NCBI GenBank assembly: GCA_036346225.1
Contig: JARFIW010001458.1
Coordinates: 3,534,001-3,598,000, forward strand
DNA: 64,000 nucleotides
Origin: Platerodrilus igneus
Lineage: Eukaryota; Arthropoda; Insecta; Coleoptera; Lycidae
Direction of reading: 5' to 3'
This document shows, one piece after another, positions 13,101 through 23,059 of this stretch. The first letter of the stretch is position 1. Each line of letters begins with the position of its first letter. The notes under the pieces are model-generated. The model was given only the letters and a program-made list of their open reading frames with translations. It searched no databases and had not been told where the DNA came from. A program made the translations under genes and the position numbers.

Positions 13101-14182
13101 CAATGGTTAGTATCAGTGGTTGAGGTACTAAGAATTCTTTTATCATCACTTGGATTAAGAACAATTTTGTTTTGTTTAATAGTGAACACATCATGTTTAA
13201 CTGATCTAATTAAACATTACTGTTTCTGTACAGTCTGATATCGATTTAAAAAATGTATAAAAGTCAAGTTCTTTCAGTTGTACTGAAAAAGCATGCAATT
13301 TTATTCCAGAAAACGAGGCAATTTTTTAATTTTTTCTAACAGGTTAGTTTATTATTTAATATAAATACTTCACATAGATTTTACCAACAGTATAGAAAAA
13401 AAGTCTATGATATCGATTAAAAAATGTATAAAAGTCAAGTTCTTTCAGTTGTACTGAAAAAAAATTAAATATTTCAAATGATTTCTAGGTAAAATTTAAT
13501 ATTTTTTGTTTTGCAATTGACAACTTTAATTTTAAAATATGGTATATACGCGTGCACCGTTTCGAAGCCAGACCGGCCTTCCATTAATGCTGACTAAGTG
13601 GATTTATTTATTATTCTGCTGAGGTTAGCATTAAATTTCTCGCTTTTTATTTTTTTGTGGATGTCAGCATTAAAAAAATTTATACACGACGGGCTTTATT
13701 AACTTTTCTGTAGATTTCATATTTCTACAATTGCTATCTAGACAATACCTTAGCATTAAATTCTTGCTTACATGGGTTGAATTTTCTGCTGTTCTTGTTG
13801 TTTAATATCCTTATATACCCAAGATATGTGTGTGTGATAATCGTTCAATCTTTATTGCCAAGTTGTAGTTGTGTGTTCTATAGAACAAATCAAAAATGAA
13901 AACCTTTTTTTTTTTAAATTGTCCTTGTCAGGAAAGAATAATGATAGTGATTGGGTTAAAATTATTGAGTAGTTTATAGTCGATCTAAATTAAGTACTGC
14001 AGAAAAAAATCGTTGACGCCGTGAGCAGATCCACCAATTGCAACGTACGATCTGATGACACCAATACAGAGTATGTATTCGTTTGCTTAATATATAGATT
14101 TAATTTTCTTAATGCATTTACTTGATCTAATATTCATTTGAATCTTTTTGTATAGTATGTTTATTCTAGAGTACATAACATT
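10160..14182 (-). repeat. Right inverted arm of Polinton relic
   Basis: This is the counterpart of the left arm, broken by the ATPase fragment near 10.8-11.5 kb. It includes three further copies of the ~170-bp AGCTGCGTTTACGG block (about 10420-10580, 10690-10815, 11555-11660). The 13768-14047 part is duplicated again downstream at 14569-14835. Confidence 0.6.
10818..11291 (+). pseudogene. Polinton packaging ATPase, C-terminal half
   Basis: A continuous frame of 157 codons ends at TGA 11291 and has no ATG near its beginning. It reads as the C-terminal half of the Polinton FtsK/HerA-type (A32-like) DNA-packaging ATPase. Visible landmarks are FVFGDVACDKQDIIREYF (Walker B-like region), VDSFYLCQSHTRIAKYL, LNLKHIYDDHVNTDM and YGFLVVDKDSD. 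The Walker A loop that binds ATP is absent, so this is a fragment. It is fused at its 5' side to arm sequence (…ATTCAGCTGC). In an intact element the enzyme would pump DNA into capsids. The lack of internal stops, unlike the integrase, is notable. Identification is from recalled family features. Confidence 0.72.
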
Positions 14183-14183
14183 G

Positions 14184-14236
<53 letters not shown>

Positions 14237-14237
14237 G
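14183..14237. repeat. (TA)n tract, right border of Polinton relic
   Basis: A long TA run with minor interruptions abuts the end of the right arm. Confidence 0.9.
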
Positions 14238-14994
14238 TATTTTATAAATTACAATAAAGAAAAATACATTGTGTGTTTCATTTCACATTACTCCCGATTT
14301 AATAACTACGTAATCTCAGTTTACAGAACGGTGTAAAACAATTTTTGACTTTTAATCTGAGTGCATATTTCGAATAGATGCTCTCATTTTTTTTGCGATT
14401 AAAGTTAGAAATGCATTTCAAATAGATGCTTTCATATTTTTTGCAATTGAAATTAGAAATGCATGTGATCTAAAATTGCAAAGTTGCCTTCAGTATGTAA
14501 CTATGGAAATGCAAATGCTGAAGAAGCATTAGACTAGACTATCGTTGACAAGAAAAAAAGCTGTCTGACATGGGTTGAATTTTCTGCTGTTCTTGTTGTT
14601 TAATATCTTTATATACTCAAGATATGTGTGTGATAATCGCTCAATCTTTATTGTCAAGTTGTAGTTGTGTTCTATAGAACAAATCAAAAATGAAAACTTT
14701 TTTTAAAATTACTCTTGTCAGGAAAGAGTAATGATAGTGGTTAGGTTAAAATTATTGAGTAGTTTATAGTCAATCCAAATGAAGTGCTGAAAAAAATTGT
14801 TTACTCCGTGAGCAGATCCACCAATTGCAACGTTAGCATATATTTCAATAGATTTATTTCTAGTTTTTTTGAAAGTGGAGCATTTCATAAATTTCCTCGT
14901 TTATATATTTCTTGCAAATAAACTGAGTTCGCGATTTAATAACTACGACTTGTCATTATTTAAAAGCGGGAATGAGGAAATTGGTGCAGTCAGT
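14238..14994 (+). repeat. Partial direct duplication of Polinton end
   Basis: Positions 14569-14835 repeat 13768-14047 in the same orientation with scattered changes. The 14340-14530 stretch resembles arm sequence near 11870-12010. No coding potential is seen. A second broken copy, or a tandem duplication of the right end, is the simplest reading. Confidence 0.6.
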
Positions 14995-15025
14995 CTGTCT
15001 ATCTGTCTATCTGTCTGTCTGTCTT
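14994..15025. repeat. (TCTG)n microsatellite
   Basis: Short imperfect run of CTGT/CTAT tetranucleotides. Confidence 0.8.
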
Positions 15026-15189
15026 TGGCAAATTTTTCGAGATATCTGTACAATTTGTTAAATGTTGTAAAACCAGTAAAGAGCTATTGCGTTGATCAAT
15101 TATAATTGCTTTCAGGGTTGAGAGTCCCATTCGTGCTGTCTGAGTTTACCTGTTTTTTTCTGCAGACATCAGCATTAAAGATTTGTTAC

Positions 15190-15420
15190 TGACTACAATA
15201 ATAATACAGACACAATCCTTTCTATTGTTTTTTATTATTATCAAACCATTCTTTTAATAACAAAGTATTTTTTTTTCCACATTGCAGACTATTATTGCCG
15301 TGCCTATATCATTTTGCAATAGATAGGTTTCCATCCATTTCTTCTTTTCTAGACCCTTCACACATACTTCTTCACCGGGTCGGATAATTTGCTTCGGCTA
15401 ACATTGTAAAGTTATATTAA
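15190..15420 (-). pseudogene. Duplicated 3' piece of nuclease-like gene
   Basis: The sequence repeats parts of 15425-15710: the ACAATCTTTCTATTG and KEWLDNN-coding block, and the block coding for PGEEV and KGLEKKK. The middle is deleted. It is a truncated tandem copy of the neighbouring pseudogene. Confidence 0.6.
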
Positions 15421-15445
15421 AATAAATAATACAGACACAATCTTT

Positions 15446-16111
15446 CTATTGTTTTTTATTATTATCAAGCCATTCTTTTAATAACAAGGTATTTTGTTTT
15501 GCACATTGCAGATTATTATTGCTGTGTCTACAACAATGGATGTTATATTTTAAACGGTTGTTGATTTTTAACTCCGATAGCTTAGGACAACCTAGTGCAA
15601 GCATATCAATTACAACGTTTTGCATTACATAGGTTTCAACTAATTTCTTCTTTTCTAGACCCTTTACAAATACTTCTTCACCAGGTCGGATAATTTGCTT
15701 CAAATAAAGCGCTATATATGATAACACCATTCCAGCCGTTGAAGATTCATCCCAAGAAAGACCATGAATATTCCTTGTCACCCAGTCGTTATGTTTTATA
15801 TGATCTTTGCTCAAACAACTAGACTGCATTGGCAGTTTAAAAATTTGATGCCAAACAACACCTTCCAACAAGTCCAAAACCGCAATTTCTTTGAACACAA
15901 ACTCGTTTTTCTTGTATTCCCTGAATATCAAATATATACATGTTTGTATGTAAATATATGCAGTAAACTTCGACTAATTAAATTAATCTTAGGAGCAATC
16001 TCCTTATATAGCAGATTACCACCATCTGCGTACTTTGCCAACCCACTTTTTAACCTATCACAAGAGTAAACACATTTTGAATTGAAACCGGCCCATGTGT
16101 ATTTGCAGCCT
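15446..16111 (-). pseudogene. Nuclease-like family protein, frameshifted exon
   Basis: A minus-strand exon starts after a good acceptor (pyrimidine/T-rich run ending TTTAG at 16112). It codes for a piece ending in IFDIQGI, shifts frame by one base near 15930, then continues EFVFKEIAVLDLLEG... to a stop at 15446. Landmarks after the shift are NDWVTRNIHGLSWDESS, VFVKGLEKKKLVE, LGCPKLSEL and a C/H-rich tail HCCRHSNNNLQCAKQN. From memory this matches an uncharacterised protein family amplified in insect and cnidarian genomes, with a D-x-Q-G-F...KE start reminiscent of RNase H-fold exonucleases. Function is not established. A cysteine and histidine cluster at the C terminus could bind metal. Its position beside Polinton-derived repeats may reflect shared mobility. 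Upstream exons are not recognised. Confidence 0.5.
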
Positions 16112-16199
16112 CTAAACATAAATAAAAAACATAAATCAGAATCCACTTTAATTAAACACAATTGACTTGAATGCGATATTTTGCATCTGGCATACTTTA

Positions 16200-16570
16200 T
16201 CACTTCTCGCTAGAAAACCGAATTCAAAACAGCTACACACATTTTCTCTGCACTTACATTTTTCAACATACGTGTGTGTGTGTGTGTGTTTTGAAGTATG
16301 TATGTTCCTTTGAAAATAATATAAAGCCGGTCTGACTACAAAACGTGCCCACAAGTATTTTACATTAAAAGTATATAAGGCCGGTCCTAATTCAAACGGT
16401 GCACGTGTAACTTCTCGCTAGAAAACCGAATTCAAAACAGCTACACACATTTTCTCTGCACTTACATTTTTCAACATGCGTGTGTTTTTAAGTATGTATG
16501 TTCCATTGAAAATAATATAAAGTCGGTCCTAATTCAAAACGTGCCCACAAGTATTTTACATTTGAAGGTA
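16200..16570. repeat. Two tandem copies of a ~200-bp unit
   Basis: The block beginning ACTTCTCGCTAGAAAACCG occurs at 16202 and again at 16410, each followed by a TTTTCAACATxCGTGTG tract and a GCCGGTC/AGTCGGTC...AAACG motif. A (GT)n stretch at 16272-16290 marks the first copy. Confidence 0.75.
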
Positions 16571-16730
16571 TATAAGAATTCACGTTTTCACAACTATTTT
16601 ACTTTGAAATGTTTTCACAACTATTTTACATTGAAAGTATATAAGGCCAGTCCTAATTCAAAACGGTGCACGTGTATTTTACATATGGAAAATACGTGTG
16701 AACACGTTTTGAATTAGGACCGGTCTTACC
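16571..16730. repeat. Hairpin repeat with GGTGCACGTGTA core
   Basis: The sequence CCTAATTCAAAACGGTGCAC near 16650 is followed ~40 bp later by its inverted form ending GAATTAGGACCGGTC (16705-16726). Related GCCGGTC...GGTGCACG motifs occur at 5475-5510, 13545-13580, 16325-16350 and 16378-16410. Confidence 0.6.
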
Positions 16731-16734
16731 CCAC

Positions 16735-17523
16735 TACTGTTACTTGAAGCAGTTAATTACTATCGAATCGAGTATAGTAAGTGAGCCTGTAGCTCACACG
16801 TTAGTTAGTTGGTTTAAGTGTGTGCTAACTGCACAATTGATAGTAGCGTTGATGGTGTGATGAATTCACATTTGTATAGAGGTTTTCGAATATTTTAGTA
16901 GGTCGCTAAAATAGTTTTTTTTGCGGTAGGCAATTAGTACTTACGTTTAGTAGAGTAATAGTGTTGTGATGATGCTCACCATTTTTGGTGGTTAGGTATT
17001 TTGAGGCTGGTTTTTGAAGAAAGGGTCTAATTATTTCCTTCGGTTTGAGTTGTTATCCCAAGCAGAAGTTTTGTATATAGTTGAGAAATTTGAATTTTTT
17101 TGTCATAGAATTTTCTCTGGTATTGCTGTTGATAATTGTTTTGATTGGTAGTTTCCGTTTAGTGTTAGTTCGGAGAGTTTCTCTGTTGCTTTTTTGTTCT
17201 AGTAAGGAGTGTATGGTACACATGTAAATCGTATTATAAATTTTTTCCGTGAGAGGGTTGGACTTCCCGATTGTGACAATCTCCGATAGTGTCCTACCGA
17301 TATTGTTTCTCTGTGGACGTGTAGTACGCGTAGTTACTAAAACACTCACGCTTTGTTATTTTGTTCCCCCAATCTTTTCAATTTTTATTTGTTATTTTTC
17401 GCACAGGTCAGTGCTGGGATTAGTTTTGTTTTAAAGTTAAATTTCGTTACGGGTTAATAAGCAACGCACAAGAAAATCTTTGGTTGCAGTAAGGAAAGAT
17501 TTTTTCTTTTTAGAGAGAGGTAG
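16735..17523 (+). mobile_element. Gypsy-type 3' internal fragment
   Basis: Two blocks resemble the 3' part of the LTR element at 50-55.7 kb. Around 17310-17390 the text GTGTAGTACGCG...ACACTCAC matches 53328-53358 (GTGTGGTACGCAGAG...ACACTCATT). The 17495-17532 stretch, a T-run then GAGAGAGGTAG then TGTAACG, matches 53565-53600. It therefore appears to be the 3' untranslated part of a related gypsy element, ending in a polypurine tract. No protein is recognised. Confidence 0.45.
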
Positions 17524-17640
17524 TGTAACGATTTTTTTTGACAATTGTAAATCCTAATAAATTTATTTATAAAACACATTGCATTGTTTATTTAAATAAA
17601 TCATGAATTTTGTGACGTGAATAAATATTTAGACCAGGAC
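17524..17640 (+). mobile_element. LTR start fragment
   Basis: The purine-rich GAGAGAGGTAG precedes TGTAACG at 17524, the expected start of an LTR. The extent of the LTR to the right is not defined, and no second copy occurs in the window. Confidence 0.35.
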
Positions 17641-18290
17641 TGTATAGCCCAATCACAAGGCATATATTACTTATTAAAGTTGGTCTAGTTACTATTAGCA
17701 AACGTTGGCCGTTTGAATTTCATCTTCAATGTCAGGCGATTTTTAAATGTGTAGTGCGCATCTTGTCAACCGGACGATTTAGTCTGGCCCGACCACTTGT
17801 AGAGTTACAAGCATCATGCAAGTCCATAAGGTTCACGCCAGCAATCTGCGAGTGGTAGTAATCATTGCCGCCTAACCAAGTGCAAGATGCATTTGATTTT
17901 TTGTGTATTCTAATAATGGTAAGCAGATTAAATTATTATTATGTCAGACTAAATGATTTTATTATAGGGTTCATCGGATTTTTAATAATAATTTCCGTAA
18001 ATTTGTTAATATTAATTTTACTGAACTTATTAAAAATTAATCTAAATTATGAGCGAATTTTAATTTCTATAAATTGTCAAGTTTAATCTCACTAACGTAT
18101 ATGTAATAAATATTTATTCTGTACGTTCAGCCTCGATAAGCTTGCGAGTGTATGGGCTCAAATATTATGCTTAATTTTTCAATTTATCGTTAAATATTCG
18201 TTCTTTACACACAAGTTAAAGAAACGTCGAAAGTGATGTATACTTCAAATAGCTTGTTTATGGATTAGCTTTGCTTCGAGTTGTTAAAAT
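17641..18290. other. No gene seen
   Basis: AT-rich sequence with no recognisable protein, RNA or repeat. The small open frame at 17865-18086 is low-complexity and hydrophobic and looks fortuitous. Confidence 0.4.
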
Positions 18291-18293
18291 GAA

Positions 18294-18443
18294 ATGTACA
18301 TCAAGTGGTCCCATCTACCAGAAAAGATGGTTCCCAGTAAAGATCCAGTGTATTACGCACTAAAGCATGGACAGCATGCTGACGCCATTTGTGGTTTCCA
18401 TAAGGTATTAGTTTCAATGAAGTTTAAAGTACCAGTTTGCAAG
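18294..18443 (+). CDS. Possible short exon, unknown
   Basis: A frame starting MYIKWSHLPEKMVPSKD runs 50 codons with balanced amino-acid use (YYALKHGQHADAICGFHK). It reaches AAG|GTAAAA, an acceptable splice donor at 18443/18444, and reads through to a stop at 18470. The composition is less AT-rich than the flanks. I do not recognise the protein, and a chance frame or transposon fragment is equally possible. Confidence 0.25.
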
Positions 18444-18444
18444 G

Positions 18445-19240
18445 TAAAAGTTTTTATATTCACTTGACCTGACTACAACTGTTCGTATAACTTATCAGCG
18501 AGGCAGATGATTGAGAACAACATTGTAACATTTTATGACTTTTGTTTTACAATGTAATTATGAAAAGTTTTGCTATTTGGAATTTTTCCTAGTATGAATT
18601 ATGGATTATATACGATATTATTGCAAATGATTATGATTAAGAATATCCCTATTTAGTCTTAACAAAATATTTCATTTAACTTCAATTACACTTCAAGTAA
18701 TTAACAGAACTAATTTTATTTGTATTTGAATATTTAATACACTTTTGTAAACCAAGGTAACATTTGTGTATTTTGGGTAATTAATTCAAAAAGCCACAAA
18801 GACATGTTTAATACATTACTAATATTCTTTTATTCCTACTAAAAACAGTTATGATTTTCATAAGTAATATCTGAGCCTAAAGATTATACCACATTATTGA
18901 TGTATATTTTGTATATAAAATTAATTACAAAGAAAGCTAAATTCAAATAAAGGACAACTATTAAATTCATTTGAGTAATTATTTTATTTTGGACAAGTGA
19001 GTTCAAGGATAGAGTAACTGAGTTAAAAAGTAAAAATGTACCAATCCCCTTTTATAAAAATAAAGATTTTAGCAGTGACTAGCCCACTGAGTCCCCAATT
19101 TCTATGCTGACTCCGCTCTACCTTAGGAATTGATTTTTGGATTTTAAGTTTTTTGTTTTCTAAATAATTTTCTTGTTCTGATTGCTTTTCTTCACTATAT
19201 GGGTCCCTGTTCTCTCTTCATCGTTCCGCCCCCAAACGAG
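18445..19240. other. No gene seen
   Basis: AT-rich sequence without recognisable coding, repeat or RNA features. Confidence 0.4.
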
Positions 19241-20420
19241 GAGAAAAGAAATTTGAAAATGAATACGTGATTGTACCTAGATTAAAAATGGACGTTATAT
19301 GGAGGATGAATATTATAGATAAGTTGGGGATAAAAACAAATGCGGAAAGCAAGGAGGTTATATACAAAAGGAAATGCATCAAATTGGATGAAGAATAAAA
19401 ATAGATGGTGAATGGGTAAAAATAAATTAATGTGAAGGAAAATTAGGTGATGAAGGAAATGAAGAAAATGAAGGTATTAAGTATCTAGGTGATAGAAAAA
19501 GTAGAGTTAGAGCATTATTGAAGAAAGATTGAGAATTATAGGTAAATAAAAATTATTGTAGGTACATAAAGTAAGAATTGATATTGATCGGTGAAATTTG
19601 AGATAGGTTGAATTTCAGAGGGCTTAATAGAAATATTAGACGACAAAATGCATAGGATGGGTTAATGCAAATGGAAGAAATAAGTAAATAAAAACTTATC
19701 GTAAATATGAGAAAACAATAAAGCATAGGATAGGTTAATAATAATTAGGATAGGTTTAGGAAAAGTAGGAGTAGTATAGGTTGATGGAGATGGGAAGAAA
19801 TATGTAAATAGGAAATAGTTTATTAGAAATATTCGAAGAAAACAATATTTAGTATAGGTTGATGTAAATAAGAGAAGATATAGGTAAATAGAAAAAGTAT
19901 AGATAAATAGAAATTGAAATGTTAGGAGCCTATAATACTTCGTGTAAATTTATGAGAAACGAAAAGGTATAGATAAATAGGAGTAGTTTATTAGAAATAG
20001 AAAGAGATGATGATACGTTGTAAGAAATTTATGAAAAATGGGAAGAGTATATGTAAATGGAAAGAGTATAGATAAATAGGGATAGATAAAAATTAGAAAT
20101 ATGAAGAGATGATACGTAGTGTAAATTTAGGAAAAATAGGAAAAGTATAGATAAATAGAGATCGAAATATTAGTAGATTACAATATGTATTGTAAATTTA
20201 GGAGAAATAGAAAAGTACAAATAAATAGGGAGTAAAATATTAGTAGATTATAATATGTAGTGTAAATTTAGGAAAAATGGGAAAGGTATAGATAGATAGG
20301 AACTAAGGAGATGAAATGCTTTGTATAGACCTATAGAAATAGAAAGAGGCTTGTGTAAATAATAATCATTTAGAAAATATCATAGAATATTCGGAATGAA
20401 TACGTGTATAGTTATAGAAT
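19241..20420 (+). repeat. Purine-rich region with ~71-bp tandem repeats
   Basis: The plus strand is rich in G and A and contains repeated GTATAGATAAATAGG and GTGTAAATTTAGGAAAAAT blocks. The clearest units start near 20119, 20190 and 20261, a period of ~71 bp. More degenerate units extend left to about 19700. No coding potential is visible. Confidence 0.6.
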
Positions 20421-20699
20421 AGGTTAGATTAAAATAGGAATAGGGGTGTAAAAATAATTTAGGAGTTCGTGTATATAGTAGAAAATAAAAACAAAATAAT
20501 TTTGAACCAGTGTGAATTTTGTTTTACGTTGGGCGCCAAAAATAACGTTTTCTGAAAAAATTTTTGTTTTAATTTGGGGGGAAAATGCTGTGTTAATAAG
20601 GTCATTTAGGGTAGTTAGGACCAATATAAAATCATGAGGGCTCAGAAAACGATACAGTTTTTGGAAGAAAACAAGAAATACCACGATTTACTGTAAAGT

Positions 20700-22348
20700 A
20701 AGTAACAATACCCTGTATATAAACCATAATCATACTTAATTTAGTTAATAATAAATATTTTTGAAGATTTATTTGAATAAACAAATTTGCAAGTCGTAAA
20801 ACAACATAAACGCAAGCTGAAACGCGACACGCATGAATAATGCATCATTATTACGCCAAGAATCCCAATTAAAACAAGCGGGTTTAATAATGCGTAAGAT
20901 AGCAAACGCATATAATTTAATACATAAATGATGCGTGACTAGAAAGCTAAAATCGACACTTTATATATTGGAAACAAATAAGGCATGGTGGATGAAATCA
21001 AAGTTTACCAAATTTATTTGAACAAACAATGGTTTACGTGATCTAGCAATATGAAAATGGAATAATTGCTATTAACTCGAAATCGTATGTCACAAAAGCA
21101 ACGCGTTGATTTTAATATACAATAAAATACCATGGAATACCCAGAATTCTGGAATGAAAAAAACATGTATAACAACGAACTCTGCGCTTGTCAATAGATA
21201 GACGATGCATTTAAATACGACTGGATTTGTAAACAAATCAGTTCAACATGAAGTAAAACCTAGTTCACATCGCTTAAAAGGAAAATATTTATGTTAAGTG
21301 ATTTATTGTGAAGTATGAAATAATACAATGGTAATTGGACAAAATTAAGAGGTTTGTCGTTTTAACCCTTCAAAAACGTAAGTAACTAAAAGTTGTTTTA
21401 ATTTAAATTCTAATATTAACATTAACAAAAAGAACTCTGAATGATTACTGGATAAGTAACTCTAAATAATTACTGGATAACGACTCTGAATGATTACTGG
21501 ATAACGATTTTAAACAATTACGGGAGAACAATTCTAAATAATTACTGTATAAAATGAGGTAATGCAACAAGCATTTACTTCAATTATTAATTGCCAAGAA
21601 GTTTAACAAAGGACACTACAATAATTTAAGGCTATGCTAAGAAGAATGCAGACAATATCTAAAGCAGATTTAGCCTTGGGTGTATTAAATCATTAAGCTG
21701 AATACGGAAGCAGTTGGACCAGGCCCTGATTCGTGCTGGAAACAACAAGTTAGCCAATCTGAATGTTTTATTATTTTTATTTGTGAATATTTCGTTGTAC
21801 ATTTCTAATCTGAATAATTTAAAAATTAACATTTCATTAAATATTTCTAATTTAAGTACTTTAAAAATTGCTTTCATGATAATTTATGTGAGGCGTCGGC
21901 AAGGATCTTTTTTTTAAGTACATGTTGTAAATTACGTAAATATTTAAAGAAGTTGAATAAACGTTAATGGGGCTTCAGTTAATAATAATAAAGGTGATTT
22001 TTGCTGGCTTTTTGATCAACTTTGGGAATGATAATTATTAATTTTTTTATTCAATTATTAAAAGAAAGTTCTATTTAGAAAATTCTTAAACTTTTCACAC
22101 GTTGTACATATTTTTGAGAACATTATAATAATTTGTGCTTACTAGTGTTTTGGTTTAAAGATTAGAACAGAAAGTAGAGGTAGAAGGTAAATTTAAAGTC
22201 ATTGTTTGTCGTATTATTGCAAGCTCTGTGATTAATTAAAAACTGACTAGCCGACGCAACTAAAATTATATATTAAAAATCAAAAATTGACAGCATAAAA
22301 ATTTTACCCTTTTTAATTCACAAAAAAGGGCGTACGGATCATTACTAC
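20700..22348 (-). mobile_element. Single-arm relative of the foldback family
   Basis: Read on the minus strand, this module starts next to a (TA)n tract with TTGTTGTGA (22340-22348), close to the TTGCTGTGA ends elsewhere. It contains a short-unit tandem array (21429-21557) and an ATACAGGGTATTG motif near 20710, like those in the foldback arms (2496, 2608). No second arm is visible, and its inner boundary is uncertain. Confidence 0.4.
21429..21557 (+). repeat. ~27-bp tandem repeat, five units
   Basis: Units follow the pattern AACTCTGAATGATTACTGGAT with small changes, starting near 21431, 21458, 21484, 21510 and 21531. The preceding and following sequence is not repeated. Confidence 0.8.
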
Positions 22349-22358
22349 AGAGTCACAA

Positions 22359-22409
<51 letters not shown>
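22349..22409. repeat. (TA)n tract left of Penelope-like element
   Basis: TA run with one CA interruption, directly before the Penelope-like terminal repeat. Confidence 0.9.
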
Positions 22410-22411
<2 letters not shown>

Positions 22412-22414
<3 letters not shown>

Positions 22415-22960
22415 GAATTCTTGAGCGTAAGTCAATAGTTAAAACAAAAGTTGGTGAACTCTTGGGATACACTCGTTCAACACATAATAGACTACTATGT
22501 CAAATCGTAATTTAATTCTACGTTTCGGCAGCAAAATTTCGTGCCTTCTTCAAAAACTAAAAAAAAATAATGAGGTTAGCCACAGTTCTAAAAAGTACAC
22601 ACAACGTTACTTACATAACTACTAAGACATAAATCGGTGGCAATATCTACTAAAATTAGCACAATATATATAATAGTCCGTTGTAATAAAATCAAACAAA
22701 ACAACACAATACTATATCCAACAGGGGTTATAAACAAGAAGTCAAAATAATTAATGCAGTGAGTAAAAGGAACAACAACATTACAATACAAACTTCACTC
22801 ACTTCGTTAAACGTTTATCTGCTAAAAATTAATTGAAAAATTGACAGAAACACTTGATGAACGTATATCAAACCAGTACATAATTAAATTTTTAGTGAAA
22901 ACCACTAAATACTAGATAATTCAAAACTTCAAACACTATATTACCATTAAGATAACAATA
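22412..22960 (-). repeat. Penelope-like terminal repeat (3' copy)
   Basis: This copy matches 25407-25890 in the same orientation, with about one change per 10-20 bases. It contains the GGCAGCAAAATTTCGTGCC stem and TTTCGGCAGC that read on the minus strand as a degenerate hammerhead core near 22520-22550. Confidence 0.8.
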
Positions 22961-23059
22961 CAATTTAATATGTAAACCACATACTACGATGAAATTAAAT
23001 AGGACTGTGAAATCTGTACAATCCTGAATAAACGGCACTCAAATTCTTCACACCTAACT

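Larger units (their letters stand above)
4833..14182 (+). mobile_element. Decayed Polinton/Maverick with ~3-kb inverted ends
   Basis: The two ends are inverted copies: AATGTTATGTACTCTAGAAT starts at 4833 and its complement ends at 14182. Long matching blocks continue inward (5465-5700 with 13340-13590; 5875-5960 with 13100-13200; 6100-6600 with 12480-12960; 6650-6900 with 12180-12420). The core holds DNA polymerase B fragments, a retroviral-type integrase pseudogene and a packaging-ATPase fragment, a combination diagnostic of Polintons. Capsid, protease and most of the polymerase are missing. Unlike typical Polintons, the element is bounded by (TA)n tracts and I see no AG terminus or 6-bp target duplication. 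It is a relic, possibly a non-autonomous derivative. Confidence 0.7.

Noticed and set aside
15764..16069. Plus-strand 101-codon frame
   Set aside because: Antisense to the nuclease-like pseudogene exon, which has a splice acceptor and recognisable blocks.
21659..21917. Two overlapping frames near 21.7 kb
   Set aside because: They arise from an AT-rich ~42-bp duplicated stretch (ATTTCTAATxTxAxTA...) and lack motifs.
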